From an uncultured Erythrobacter sp. (GTDB lineage: Bacteria > Pseudomonadota > Alphaproteobacteria > Sphingomonadales > Sphingomonadaceae): DNA of 64,000 nt. How positions within the stretch are numbered: the stretch's first letter is position 1; every line of letters begins with the position of its first letter. Under the pieces are notes generated by a model. The model was not told the origin of the DNA. It searched no databases and saw nothing but the letters and a program-made list of their open reading frames with translations. Positions 9,139 to 17,959 of the stretch are shown here, in pieces. The position numbers were made by a program, and so were the translations under genes. The stretch spans positions 248,001-312,000 of the forward strand of contig CANKYZ010000001.1 of the NCBI GenBank assembly GCA_947488325.1. Direction: 5' to 3'.

Positions 9139-10833
9139 ATGATCAAACGCTCAATTGCTTTTGGCGCTATGGCCGCAGGTGCACTGGCGCTGGCCAGCTG
9201 CGACGCCTTGCCATCCGAGACCGCTCTCGACATCCCCGAAGTGGAAGCCGGCGACCTGTCGGAAGCCACAATGATCGATATCACCCGCGAATTGTCGAGC
9301 GACGAGTTTGGCGGACGGATGCCGGGCACCGAAGGCGAGACGATGACCGTCGCGCTTCTAACAGAGCGCTTTGAAGCCGCTGGACTACAACCGGGCAATG
9401 GCGATAGCTGGGTACAGGAAGTGCCTCTGGTGGAAATTACCGGCACAAACTTTGCACCGCTCACTATCACCAATGGCGAGACCGATCTGGTCTACGACTA
9501 TGGCAGCGAATGGACCGGCGTCACCTACCGCGAAGACGCAAGCACACAGCTCGCCAACAGCGAATTGGTGTTTGTGGGATACGGCATCAACGCACCTGAG
9601 CGTGATTGGAACGATTACGAAGGCGTTGACGTCACCGGCAAAACAGTGGTCATCCTCGTCAATGATCCCGATTGGGAAACAGAGGGGCTAGAGGGCACCT
9701 TTAACGGCAAGGCCATGACGTTTTACGGCCGCTGGACTTACAAATATGAAGAGGCCGCTCGGCAAGGCGCAGCAGGTGCAATCATTGTCCACGATACCGC
9801 ACCTGCAAGCTATGGCTGGAATGTGGTCGAAAGTTCTTGGGGCGGTCCGCAGGCCTATCCTCAGCGCGGCGACAACGCGCCCGAAATGACCTTGTTGAAT
9901 GGCTGGGTGCAAAAAGAGGTCGCGCGCGAAATTCTCGCCGCAGCCGGGCAAGATCTCGATGAACTGACTACAGCTGCGAAGACCGAAGAATTCGCTGCCG
10001 TCGAACTTGGTATGACCGCTTCTACCAGCTTTGAAAACACCTTCCGCAGCTTCACTTCGCAAAACGTGATCGGCGTTCTGCCGGGATCAGAAGCTCCTGA
10101 CGAATACGTGCTTCATACAGCGCACTGGGATCATCTGGGCACCTGCAACCCGCCTGCCGACGATGGCGATGACATCTGCAATGGCGCAGTCGATAATGCG
10201 ACCGGCACAGCGGCTTTGGTCGCATTGGCCGAAGCACATGGCAAAGCAGGTGCGCCGCGCCGTAGCCTCGTTTTCCTTGCCGTAACAGCTGAAGAATCTG
10301 GTCTACTTGGCGCTTATTACTACGCGTCGAACCCAATCTTCCCACTCGACCAGACAGTTGGAGGGGTCAACATGGATGCCTTCCTTGTTGCCGGCCCCTC
10401 ACGGGACGTAACCGTCGTAGGACCGGGCAAATCGCAGCTCGATTCGTTCCTTGAAGCCGCGCTTGCAGCGGATGGCCGCGTTGCCACACCAAATCCAAGC
10501 CCAGAGGCCGGTTATTACTATCGCTCAGATCACTTTGCTTTCGCCAAACAAGGTGTACCGATGCTCTATATTGATGGCGGTGAAGACCTCATCGATGGCG
10601 GCATCGAAGCAGGCGCAGCTGTGGCCACCGACTACCGCGAAAACCGTTATCACGGGCCAAAGGACGAATTTAATGAGGATTGGGATTGGTCCGGCGTAAT
10701 GGCCGATTTGCAGCTGATGTATCGTTTGGGCCGGATGATGGCGATGAGCGAGAGCTGGCCTAACTGGAACGACGGCGATGAATTCCGCGGCGTTCGCGAC
10801 GAAAGCTGCGCCAGTTCGGATGCGGGTTGTTAA
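9139..10833 (+). CDS. M28-family zinc aminopeptidase, lipoprotein
   Basis: 564 residues. The N-terminus is a lipoprotein signal (MIKRSIAFGAMAAGALALASC, lipobox LASC), placing it in the envelope. A PA-type insert (about 140-260) is followed by the M28 catalytic core: HTAHWDHLG, DNATGTAAL (bridging Asp), EESGLLGAYYYA (catalytic Glu pair), NMDAF and YRSDHFAFAKQGVP (last His). It probably releases N-terminal amino acids from peptides. ATG 9139 has an AAGGA ribosome site; the frame stays open upstream to 8998 but that part overlaps glnE. Divergent from glnE. Confidence 0.93.
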   Translation: MIKRSIAFGAMAAGALALASCDALPSETALDIPEVEAGDLSEATMIDITRELSSDEFGGRMPGTEGETMTVALLTERFEAAGLQPGNGDSWVQEVPLVEITGTNFAPLTITNGETDLVYDYGSEWTGVTYREDASTQLANSELVFVGYGINAPERDWNDYEGVDVTGKTVVILVNDPDWETEGLEGTFNGKAMTFYGRWTYKYEEAARQGAAGAIIVHDTAPASYGWNVVESSWGGPQAYPQRGDNAPEMTLLNGWVQKEVAREILAAAGQDLDELTTAAKTEEFAAVELGMTASTSFENTFRSFTSQNVIGVLPGSEAPDEYVLHTAHWDHLGTCNPPADDGDDICNGAVDNATGTAALVALAEAHGKAGAPRRSLVFLAVTAEESGLLGAYYYASNPIFPLDQTVGGVNMDAFLVAGPSRDVTVVGPGKSQLDSFLEAALAADGRVATPNPSPEAGYYYRSDHFAFAKQGVPMLYIDGGEDLIDGGIEAGAAVATDYRENRYHGPKDEFNEDWDWSGVMADLQLMYRLGRMMAMSESWPNWNDGDEFRGVRDESCASSDAGC

Positions 10834-10883
10834 GCGGTACTGAAAGCGGTTGAAGAGTACAGAGCCGGTCCATGGGGATCTTG

Positions 10884-11870
10884 ATGCCGCCAGAATGGGC
10901 GCCTCAGGATTGCCTGTGGATCGGCTTCCCGCATTTGGCCGATGAATGGCCGGGTTTTCTGGCGCGCGCGCAAGAACAAATCGCAGCTTTCGCCAATGTG
11001 GTGGCGGAAAGCGGGCAGGATATACGGCTATTGGTGCGCGATGATGCCAATGCGGCGCGCGCGCGCGAATTGGTAAGCATCAAAGTTACGCTCGACCGCC
11101 AAACCTATGGCGATATATGGCTGCGCGACACCGGGCCGTTGATCGTAGCGGATGGAAAATCCCGTACTGCAAGGCGATTCGGCTTCAATGGTTGGGGCGG
11201 TAAATATCTGATGCCGGGCGATCAGACCATTGGCGAAGAACTGGCTCGAAACATGGGCCTTCCGATCACGAGGTCGCAGATGATCCTAGAGGGCGGCGCA
11301 ATTGATGGCGACGGAACCGGCCTCGCCGCGACCACGGAACAATGCCTGCTCAACCCCAATCGTAATCCGGGAATGTTCCGCGGTGAGATTGAAATCGAGT
11401 TGCAAACGATGCTCGGTTTCGAGCGAGTCCTATGGCTCGGCGAAGGACTCGTGAATGACCACACAGATGGCCATGTCGACAATCTCGCGAGGTTCGTCGG
11501 GCCCAATCGCATAGTCATTCCCCAAGCCACCAGGACAGAGGACCCCAACGCCGCGATTTACGCAGATGCCATCCGCCGGGCCGAAGCATTTGGTGTTGAG
11601 GTAGCGGTTATTCCCTCTCCTGGCCTCATCACCCGCGATGGCGAGATCGAGCCTGCGAGCTATGTGAATTTCGCGATCACTTCGCACCTCGTGGTGGTTC
11701 CAACTTTTGGTTCTCCGCATGATAACGCGGGAGTGGCCGCCATAGCCGAGCTGTTCCCTGATCGCGCAACAGTTGGGTTGCCAGCGGACGCGGTGCTCGC
11801 TGGAGGGGGGGGATTTCACTGCGCCAGCCAGCAACTGCCCGCCACAGCGGCATCATCTGGGAAAATTTAA
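10884..11870 (+). CDS. aguA: Agmatine deiminase / peptidyl-arginine deiminase family
   Basis: 328 residues of the guanidino-group-modifying fold: MPPEWAPQDCLWIGFPH at the start, RDTGPLIV, FNGWGGKY, EGGAID, NDHTDGHVDNLARF (catalytic His/Asp) and the terminal Cys in GGGGFHCASQQLP. It would hydrolyse agmatine to N-carbamoylputrescine and ammonia. I use ATG 10884, which has GGGGA upstream and gives the typical family N-terminus; ATG 10872 is four codons longer. N-carbamoylputrescine amidase (aguB) is not adjacent, and the usual Asn-Ile before the catalytic His-Cys is replaced by Gly-Phe. Confidence 0.88.
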   Translation: MPPEWAPQDCLWIGFPHLADEWPGFLARAQEQIAAFANVVAESGQDIRLLVRDDANAARARELVSIKVTLDRQTYGDIWLRDTGPLIVADGKSRTARRFGFNGWGGKYLMPGDQTIGEELARNMGLPITRSQMILEGGAIDGDGTGLAATTEQCLLNPNRNPGMFRGEIEIELQTMLGFERVLWLGEGLVNDHTDGHVDNLARFVGPNRIVIPQATRTEDPNAAIYADAIRRAEAFGVEVAVIPSPGLITRDGEIEPASYVNFAITSHLVVVPTFGSPHDNAGVAAIAELFPDRATVGLPADAVLAGGGGFHCASQQLPATAASSGKI

Positions 11871-11905
11871 CGATCCGTTAGGATTTTGCGGCGAAAGATG
11901 AAGCC

Positions 11906-12040
11906 ATGAGCAAGGCTATTTCCCTTTCGCACAGCCTATTTGCAGAGGCCCGCCAATATCAGCGTGATGTTGCGAACAGTGCGATTGTGGTTGCTTGTGG
12001 TACAGCGCTGATCCTCGCCGGACAGCCATTTCCACTCTAA
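11906..12040 (+). CDS. Small ORF, 44 residues, possible single-pass membrane peptide
   Basis: Starts 36 bases after the aguA stop and encodes MSKAISLSHSLFAEARQYQR then a hydrophobic stretch (IVVACGTALILAG). An amphipathic N-terminus plus one possible transmembrane helix is plausible for a small membrane protein, but the ribosome site is weak and I recognise no family. It fills an otherwise empty gap between aguA and the DUF1223 gene. Confidence 0.35.
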   Translation: MSKAISLSHSLFAEARQYQRDVANSAIVVACGTALILAGQPFPL

Positions 12041-12125
12041 GTTCGGCAACACCTGTCAAAGAACTCCCCACCACCTGTAACCGCTTGCCCTCATCGTCCG
12101 AACAGTTCGGTATCGATAAATTATT

Positions 12126-12890
12126 GTGAGCTCGCGGGTGAACAAAACAATCCTCGTCATATTATTTGCGTTGATCGCCGTGGCGGCTGCGTCACTCGTC
12201 GCTCCTCAGTCAGGCAGCGCGCAAGCGGGTCCTCTTCCCAAATCTGGTGAGCCTGTTCTGGTTGAACTCTTCACCAGTCAGGGCTGCTCATCTTGCCCAC
12301 CTGCTGATCGCTTGATTGCCAGCCTGACCGATGAACCAAACCTAGTCATCTTATCGCGCCCGGTTGATTATTGGGATCGCTTGGGTTGGAAAGACACATT
12401 TGCACGGTCTGAAAATACCGCCCTCCAGCGCGCCTATGCCCGCAGGGGATTGGGCGGCTATAATGGAGTTTATACACCGCAAACGGTTGTGAACGGCTCA
12501 CTAGGGGAGGTTGGCTCAAACCGATCAAAGCTGTTTGGTCAGATCCGCTCTGTTGCCCAAAGCAGTAACGTCGCGATCCGCGTGAACCCTGTAGCTAGTC
12601 GCGGATTTGCAATCGGCATTGCAGGCGAAACTGAGGATCGGGCGCAATTGGTGCTCATCGGCGTCAAGCAATTCGGCAATGTTAATATTGGAAGAGGTGA
12701 GAACCGTGGCCGGGAGATCATCTATTCCAACATCGTATTAGACGAACGCGGGCTTGCCAATTGGTCTGGCGGCAGTGCCAGCTATGCGATCGCATCAGAT
12801 GATCTAGCGATGGCCGGTGCCGATCGCTACGCCTTGATTTTGCGCGTTCCAAATGGGGGCCGCGTCCTCGCCGCTAGTTGGTTGAACTAA
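12126..12890 (+). CDS. DUF1223 thioredoxin-fold exported protein
   Basis: 254 residues with an N-terminal signal segment (KTILVILFALIAVAAASLVA) and the DUF1223 core VLVELFTSQGCSSCPPADRLI, a thioredoxin-like fold with a CSSC pair, followed by PVDYWDRLGWKDTF, YTPQTVVNG and a C-terminal beta-rich part. The family is secreted, and its substrate is unknown to me. The frame opens with GTG 12126; GTG 12138 is also possible and changes little. Convergent with the permease gene downstream. Confidence 0.87.
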   Translation: MSSRVNKTILVILFALIAVAAASLVAPQSGSAQAGPLPKSGEPVLVELFTSQGCSSCPPADRLIASLTDEPNLVILSRPVDYWDRLGWKDTFARSENTALQRAYARRGLGGYNGVYTPQTVVNGSLGEVGSNRSKLFGQIRSVAQSSNVAIRVNPVASRGFAIGIAGETEDRAQLVLIGVKQFGNVNIGRGENRGREIIYSNIVLDERGLANWSGGSASYAIASDDLAMAGADRYALILRVPNGGRVLAASWLN

Positions 12891-12896
12891 GCAAGC

Positions 12897-13640
12897 TCAA
12901 ATCAACCTAATCAAGGCGGCGCCTGCTGCGCCTGCCAAAACGAATCCGACGCAAATATGCCAAAGACGGTCGCTCACACGACCAGAGACGCGCAGGCCGG
13001 ACCAGTTCCCCAATAGCACCGCCGGAAACAGCGCCAGGGCCAACAAGAAATGCCGCCAGCTTAACTCACCCAGCAAGAGTCCTGAGCCAAGACCCGTCGT
13101 TGCGGCGACTGTGAAGATCAACAACATCGAAGCCGTCACCACCGCTCTTGGGAGCGCGCGCCCGACATAGTAAGGAACAACAGGCGGTCCCGGCATGCCC
13201 GCAAAGCCAGTCATCAACCCGCTCAATACTCCCACACCACCTGTTGTGATAGGCCCATGGGTCGTCTCACCGCGCTGTGGCATGAGGATGATCGCAAATG
13301 CCGATAGTGCCACCAAAGCGATAATGAACCGCGCAAGGTCCGCACCAGTAATCGTCAACAACCATAGGCCCGGAGGCGTTGCGACCACCACCAATGCGCA
13401 GATAAGCCAGGCTGACTTTTCGGCATCGCGGACAAGGCGGCCAATTTCGAGCAACCCGATAAAGGCCGCGAGGAAATTGGTGATCAATACCGCCTCAACA
13501 GGCAGCAATGCCAACGCCAGAACCGGAACCAATAGGATCGCCATCCCAAACCCAGTCAGCCCGCGTACAAACGCGGACAGGAACGTCGCAAGCATTGCGA
13601 TCGCAACCTGAGTTACGGAAAATCCAGCGAGGAGCTCCAT
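12897..13640 (-). CDS. TauE/SafE-family membrane permease
   Basis: 247 residues, almost entirely hydrophobic with about eight transmembrane helices. It has the family features VRGLTGFGMAILLVPVLALALL at the N-terminus and GLMTGFAGMPGPPVVPYYV in the second repeat. Members export sulfite, sulfonates or other organic anions. It lies nine bases after thrS on the same strand and is probably co-transcribed with it, although a functional link is not evident. Confidence 0.88.
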   Translation of the reverse strand: MELLAGFSVTQVAIAMLATFLSAFVRGLTGFGMAILLVPVLALALLPVEAVLITNFLAAFIGLLEIGRLVRDAEKSAWLICALVVVATPPGLWLLTITGADLARFIIALVALSAFAIILMPQRGETTHGPITTGGVGVLSGLMTGFAGMPGPPVVPYYVGRALPRAVVTASMLLIFTVAATTGLGSGLLLGELSWRHFLLALALFPAVLLGNWSGLRVSGRVSDRLWHICVGFVLAGAAGAALIRLI

Positions 13641-13649
13641 CGCTAAGCG

Positions 13650-15713
13650 CTAGGCGCTGTCAGAACAAAGATCAGGAGGGTTCGCGGCATTGGTCAGAAA
13701 TGCGACGGCCTCATCCAACGAAAGGACTTTCTGTTCCTTTTCACCCAAGGTGCGCATCGCAACTGTGCCCTCTTCGGCTTCTCGCATGCCAACAACCAGC
13801 AGATGCGGAACCTTAGCAAGCGAGTGTTCACGGACCTTGTAGTTGATTTTCTCATTGCGCAGGTCGCTTTCGACACGAATGCCCGCAGTTTCCAGCTTGG
13901 CAACTGCTTCTTGTGCGTAGTCGTTCGCATCCGTAACCACGGTCGCAACCACAGCCTGAACCGGCGCAAGCCATACCGGAAGGCGGCCAGCATAGTGCTC
14001 GATCAATATACCGATAAAACGCTCATACGACCCGAAAATTGCGCGATGGAGCATGACCGGGCGATGACGCCCACCATCTTCACCCACATAAGTCGCATCA
14101 AGCCGGTCAGGTAGAACACGGTCAGACTGAATCGTGCCCACCTGCCAGGTCCGGCCAATTGCATCGGTCAGATGCCACTCAAGCTTTGGCGCATAAAACG
14201 CCCCTTCTCCGGGCAATTCTTCCCAACCATATTTCTCATTATCCATGCCCGCTTCGGCAACGGCGTCGCGCAATTCCTGCTCGGCCTTGTCCCAATCCGC
14301 ATCCGAACCGAACCGCTTTTCTGGGCGAGTTGCCAGTTTCACATGATAGGAAAAGCCAAAATCCTGATAAACGGAATCAGCCAGCTCACAGAATTTGCGC
14401 ACTTCCTCGACCACTTGGTTATCAGTGCAGAAAATATGCGCATCGTCCTGAGTAAACTGGCGCACGCGCATCAGGCCATGCAGCGCGCCATGCGGCTCAT
14501 TGCGGTGACAACAGCCCATTTCGCCCAACCGGATCGGCAAATCGCGATAGGATGTGATGCCCTGTTTGAAGACCAGAACGTGAGCTGGACAGTTCATCGG
14601 TTTAATTGCCATCCAACCAGCATCATCGGCGACGTGGGGACTGGCTCCGCTTTCACCGACAAAGTCGCCGAGCTCTTTCACTTGGGGCACGATGTCAGGG
14701 ACTGCGAACATATTTTCCGCATATTTCCCCCAATGGCCCGATTGAGTCCATTGGCGCACATCCATTAACTGCGGTGTTTTGATCTCTCTGTATCCGCCGC
14801 CATCCATCTTGCGGCGCATATAGCTCTCAAGCTCGCGCCAGACACGGTATCCTTTGGGATGCCAGAACACGCTTCCCATCGCCTCTTCCTGCAAATGGAA
14901 CAGGTTCATTTCGCGCCCCAGTTTGCGATGGTCGCGTTTACCTGCCTCTTCCAATCGGTGCAGATGCGCATTCAGCTGTTTCTTATTCAGCCAGCCGGTA
15001 CCGTAGATGCGCGTCAACTGCGCGTTGTTCTGATCTCCGCGCCAATAAGCACCCGCAACCCGCATCAATTTGAATGCATTTGGGTCGAGCCTACCTGTCG
15101 AGGGAAGATGCGGACCGCGACACATATCGAGCCATGAGCCATTTGCGAGGGGTTCGCCCGACCAATAGACTGTCAGCTCTTCATCTTCAGGCAGCTCCTT
15201 AGCCCATTCAGTCTTGAACACTTCACCATCAGCTTCCCATTTTTTGATCAATTGTTGGCGCGACCAGACTTCCCGCACCAATGGCTTATCAGCGATGATG
15301 ATCTCGCGCATTTTGGCTTCGATTGCAGGCAGATCATCCATCGAAAACCGCTCGCGCGTTTCGGGCGCTTTGACGTCGTAGTAAAAACCATCGCCGGATA
15401 CGGGGCCAAAGGTGATTTGCGTGCCTGGCCACAGCGCCTGCACCGCTTCGGCCAGAACATGCGCGTAATCGTGGCGGGCCAGCTCGAGCGCTTCTGCCTC
15501 ATCACGCGAAGTGATCAAGGCGAGTTCGGCATCGCCATCAAACGGACGATTAAGGTCGCGCAATTCTGCCCCAGAGCCATGGTCCACACGCGCTGCAAGC
15601 GCGGCCTTGGCCAGACCCGGTCCAATTGCCGCAGCGACATCAGCAGGCGTGCTGCCATGCTCCATTTCGCGCACGGTGCCATCAGGCAGGCTGATCTTGA
15701 GCAGTTCGGTCAT
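13650..15713 (-). CDS. thrS: Threonyl-tRNA synthetase
   Basis: 687 residues, full length. Domains in order: TGS (about 1-65), the SAD editing domain with HDYAHVLAEAV and the LDMCRGPHLPSTG zinc/editing signature, the class II catalytic core (MNCPAHVLVFK zinc Cys, HRNEPHGALHGLMRVRQF motif 2, QDDAHIFC) and the anticodon-binding domain (MLHRAIFGSYERFIGILIEHY then RVESDLRNEKINYKVREHS). It charges tRNA-Thr. The ribosome site before ATG 15713 is poor (AT-rich). A 140-base leader with a Thr-rich peptide ORF precedes it, so expression may follow threonine supply. Confidence 0.97.
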   Translation of the reverse strand: MTELLKISLPDGTVREMEHGSTPADVAAAIGPGLAKAALAARVDHGSGAELRDLNRPFDGDAELALITSRDEAEALELARHDYAHVLAEAVQALWPGTQITFGPVSGDGFYYDVKAPETRERFSMDDLPAIEAKMREIIIADKPLVREVWSRQQLIKKWEADGEVFKTEWAKELPEDEELTVYWSGEPLANGSWLDMCRGPHLPSTGRLDPNAFKLMRVAGAYWRGDQNNAQLTRIYGTGWLNKKQLNAHLHRLEEAGKRDHRKLGREMNLFHLQEEAMGSVFWHPKGYRVWRELESYMRRKMDGGGYREIKTPQLMDVRQWTQSGHWGKYAENMFAVPDIVPQVKELGDFVGESGASPHVADDAGWMAIKPMNCPAHVLVFKQGITSYRDLPIRLGEMGCCHRNEPHGALHGLMRVRQFTQDDAHIFCTDNQVVEEVRKFCELADSVYQDFGFSYHVKLATRPEKRFGSDADWDKAEQELRDAVAEAGMDNEKYGWEELPGEGAFYAPKLEWHLTDAIGRTWQVGTIQSDRVLPDRLDATYVGEDGGRHRPVMLHRAIFGSYERFIGILIEHYAGRLPVWLAPVQAVVATVVTDANDYAQEAVAKLETAGIRVESDLRNEKINYKVREHSLAKVPHLLVVGMREAEEGTVAMRTLGEKEQKVLSLDEAVAFLTNAANPPDLCSDSA

Positions 15714-15854
15714 TTTTTAAATCCGTCTTATTTGCTCGGCGCACTGCCACAAGCTGGCGCGTACCGAAAGAGCGGTGTTGGAGAGTTTACCGATTTCGAA
15801 GAGGACACCGCGCCGCCCGAAACCTTTTGAGGCCGGGGGCAGAGAGCCTTGCGA
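15714..15854 (-). promoter_or_regulatory. Candidate attenuator region of thrS
   Basis: Non-coding segment between the Thr-rich leader ORF and thrS. Two inverted repeats can be drawn in the minus-strand transcript. One pairs the leader end (15873-15879, CCGGGGG in RNA sense) with 15833-15839. The other pairs 15805-15811 with 15772-15778 (GCGGTGT/ACACCGC), followed by UCUUUCGG. A third weaker stem with a UCAAAA loop lies at about 15812-15840. The last two overlap the first, as expected for alternative attenuator structures. No long U-tract is present, so control could be Rho-dependent or translational. Confidence 0.45.
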
Positions 15855-15926
15855 CTAGGCCGCAGACACCCACCCCCGGAAAACCGAGGTTGTAATGGTG
15901 GTGGTCGTAGTCAGCATCTTGGCCAT
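15855..15926 (-). CDS. Putative threonine leader peptide upstream of thrS
   Basis: A 23-codon ORF beginning MAKML then TTTTTITT: seven Thr codons (ACT, ACG, ACC, ACC, ACC, ACA, ACC) interrupted by one Ile, then SVFRGWVSAA and TAG. GGAG lies four bases before ATG 15926. The pattern matches attenuator leader peptides such as enterobacterial thrL, where ribosome stalling at Thr/Ile codons reports charged tRNA. Here the downstream gene is thrS rather than thrA. An in-frame extension to 16046 exists but lacks the look of a real protein. Confidence 0.62.
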   Translation of the reverse strand: MAKMLTTTTTITTSVFRGWVSAA

Positions 15927-16020
15927 GGCGCTCCAATAGCGATCACTTGCTTCAAAGTCATTACCCGACAGCGAAATCGTAAGATAACGGAAGGGGTGCC
16001 GCTCATTTTGGAAAGTTAGC

Positions 16021-16050
16021 TTGACATTATCACGAATCAACGACAAGTAT
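16021..16050 (+). promoter_or_regulatory. Probable promoter of the five-gene membrane-protein operon
   Basis: A perfect -35 TTGACA (16021-16026) and, 18 bases on, a weak -10 AAGTAT (16045-16050), located 31 bases before the first start codon of the operon at 16081. An AAGGGAG ribosome site follows at 16066-16072. Confidence 0.5.
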
Positions 16051-16080
16051 GCTTTCCATAAATTAAAGGGAGCTTGTCTA

Positions 16081-16257
16081 ATGACACATGTTCAAAAGGC
16101 CCTGATATGGGCAGCAGCAATCATCATCGCCGCCGTCTTGGCGCAAGGAAATGGCCTAACTGGTGGCGCTTCATTCGGGATCATTGGCGGATTGTCTGGC
16201 GCAGCCTGGGGTTCCCTCAATTCAGACATGGGATGCAAAAGGCGTTGCCTGCAATGA
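16081..16257 (+). CDS. Small glycine-rich membrane protein, first gene of operon
   Basis: 58 residues: MTHVQKALIWAAAIIIAAVL (one transmembrane helix), a Gly-rich stretch GGASFGIIGGLSGAAWG that may form a second short helix, and a basic, Cys-containing end. ATG 16081 has an AAGGGAG ribosome site. The stop overlaps the next start (ATGA at 16254). No family recognised; position suggests it works with the following membrane proteins. Confidence 0.7.
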   Translation: MTHVQKALIWAAAIIIAAVLAQGNGLTGGASFGIIGGLSGAAWGSLNSDMGCKRRCLQ

Positions 16258-16682
16258 CCAGCACCACAGTAATTAGAGCACCTGCTGCGCACCGATATCT
16301 GTGGCGGCTGGCAGGCGTGATGGTCTTTTATCTCGGAAGCTTGTTTCTGGCCGAATATATGATCGAAGATCGCAGAGTAACAGGAGCGCTCGCAGCCACC
16401 TTAGCCGCGCTCCCCGGCCTCGCCTTCGCAGGCGTGATCTGGATTTTCGGCGCACTGATTGTCGAAGAGAAGGATGAATTTCACCGGCTGCTCTATGTTC
16501 GACAAGGCCTGATCGCGACCGGAATCGCGCTCACGTTCGCCGCCATTTGGGGCTTCCTCGAACGGTATTTTATCGTTGACCATCTCGAGGCCTTTTGGTG
16601 GCCCACGATCTGGTGCGCTGGCATTGGAGTCAGCGCTATCTTCAACAAAATCAAATATGGCACATTCGGCGAAGCGCGCTGA
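16254..16682 (+). CDS. Four-helix membrane protein, paralogue 1 of 3
   Basis: 142 residues with four predicted transmembrane helices (about 20-35, 48-70, 85-105, 115-132). The conserved core is ALPGLAFAGVIWIFGALIVEEKDEF then a cytosolic VRQGLIATG loop and WGFLE. The same pattern recurs in the next two genes, so the three arose by tandem duplication. Function unknown; the EExDEF motif at the membrane edge is the best-kept feature. Starts by ATGA overlap with the preceding gene. Confidence 0.83.
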   Translation: MTSTTVIRAPAAHRYLWRLAGVMVFYLGSLFLAEYMIEDRRVTGALAATLAALPGLAFAGVIWIFGALIVEEKDEFHRLLYVRQGLIATGIALTFAAIWGFLERYFIVDHLEAFWWPTIWCAGIGVSAIFNKIKYGTFGEAR

Positions 16683-16718
16683 GTGCCACACTGCATCTCT
16701 CTGGATGGAAGGCACATT

Positions 16719-17372
16719 ATGATGACTCAAAATCACGACCCCAATCCGCCCAGCCACAATTCCACTGGAGTTCTCGGCCGGGGCCCATGGTTCTGGGCGT
16801 TGCTCATGGTGATTTCGGCTGCAATCATTGCATTTCTGGCGATTTCGAGGGCCGTCGAAGACAAAAGTGCCCTGATGATATTGCTGTTTTGCCCAGCGCT
16901 CTTGATGGTCCCACTTTACCTCTCAGCGCAACGCCGCGCCGGACTAAATGCAGAGGGTTGCACAGATAGAGGTGCTGCACAACGGGCCTATATCAAGCGT
17001 GTTGCAATCTTCACGTCGCTATATTTAGCAACCTTCGCTTTCATGACATTTTCTGAAAATGAGCTCGCGATGTCTGATGGCACGCGATTTCTCATTGCCT
17101 TGCTGCCCGGTCTTGCAGTGATTGGGTTCTTCTGGGCGATCGGCAGGCTGATTATGGAGGAGCAGGATGAATTTCTGCGGATGCTCACAGTCAGGCAGTC
17201 GCTGATCGCCTCTGGCCTCGCACTTAGCGCAGCATCGGTTTGGGGATTTCTGGAATCTGCTGATCTGGTCTCGCATCTTGACGCCTATTGGTTCGCCATA
17301 GTCTGGTTCTTCGGAATCGGCGTCGGGGCAGTCGCGAACCGTTTCCAATATGGCACCTGGGGCGCAGTATGA
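16719..17372 (+). CDS. Six-helix membrane protein, paralogue 2 of 3
   Basis: 217 residues. Its second half repeats the paralogue core (ALLPGLAVIGFFWAIGRLIM, EEQDEF, TVRQSLIASG, VWGFLE); the first half adds two more hydrophobic helices and a basic loop (SAQRRAGLNAEG). A GGAAGG site six bases before ATG 16719 fixes the start; the frame opens earlier with GTG 16683. The stop overlaps the next ATG (ATGA at 17369). No annotated function that I can name. Confidence 0.83.
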   Translation: MMTQNHDPNPPSHNSTGVLGRGPWFWALLMVISAAIIAFLAISRAVEDKSALMILLFCPALLMVPLYLSAQRRAGLNAEGCTDRGAAQRAYIKRVAIFTSLYLATFAFMTFSENELAMSDGTRFLIALLPGLAVIGFFWAIGRLIMEEQDEFLRMLTVRQSLIASGLALSAASVWGFLESADLVSHLDAYWFAIVWFFGIGVGAVANRFQYGTWGAV

Positions 17373-17959
17373 CCGATAATATCCAATCGAATAGCAAAAC
17401 CGCCGTCCTCTTTTGGATGCTTGCCTTTTTCACCGCGATGGGGGTCGCCTCATGGTTTTCATTTTCGTTTAACTTGGACGGCGTCTGGATGACCGTTCTG
17501 ATGTTGCTCGCAATGCTCTTACTGATCCCGATGGTGTCTGCGGCTCAAACGGCAGCGAAAAAGGCTGGCAACATTACTCCCGCTGTCAGACGTTACACTC
17601 GCCGGTTCGTTGCAATGAGCTTTGCTTATGTGGCCGTTCTGTTGATCAGTGTCGGGCTCTATAACAGCTACGGTGTGACTGGTCCGGTTCTGTGGGTTCT
17701 CGCGCTGCTCCCCTCTCTTCCAGTGATGGGAATGATGTGGGCCATCGCAAGATTGCTAATCGAAGAAGATGACGAATATCAGCGTCAGAAAATGGTCAAT
17801 TCCTCTCTGATTGCGACGGGCATCACATTGATCATCTGCACCATCTGGGGCTTCTTGGAGACCTTTGGATTGGTCCCGCACATCTGGGTCTGGGCTGTAT
17901 TTCCGATCTGGGCGACCAGCTGGGGTCTTGGCCAACTATTCATGCGGGAAAAGGCATGA
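17369..17959 (+). CDS. Six-helix membrane protein, paralogue 3 of 3
   Basis: 196 residues with the layout of paralogue 2: two N-terminal helices, an RRYTRRF basic segment, then ALLPSLPVMGMMWAIARLLI, EEDDEYQR, NSSLIATG and IWGFLE. Overlaps both neighbours by ATGA. The charged motif is EEDDEY here against EEKDEF and EEQDEF in the others, so a negatively charged face next to the membrane is under selection. It may form a hetero-oligomer with its paralogues (inference). Confidence 0.83.
   Translation: MTDNIQSNSKTAVLFWMLAFFTAMGVASWFSFSFNLDGVWMTVLMLLAMLLLIPMVSAAQTAAKKAGNITPAVRRYTRRFVAMSFAYVAVLLISVGLYNSYGVTGPVLWVLALLPSLPVMGMMWAIARLLIEEDDEYQRQKMVNSSLIATGITLIICTIWGFLETFGLVPHIWVWAVFPIWATSWGLGQLFMREKA

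Noticed and set aside
15252..15830. 192-residue plus-strand frame over thrS
   Set aside because: Antisense to thrS catalytic sequence, no domain pattern.
15927..16046. Extension of the Thr-rich leader ORF to 63 residues
   Set aside because: The added 40 residues have no domain or signal character, and the GGAG site lies directly before the short version.
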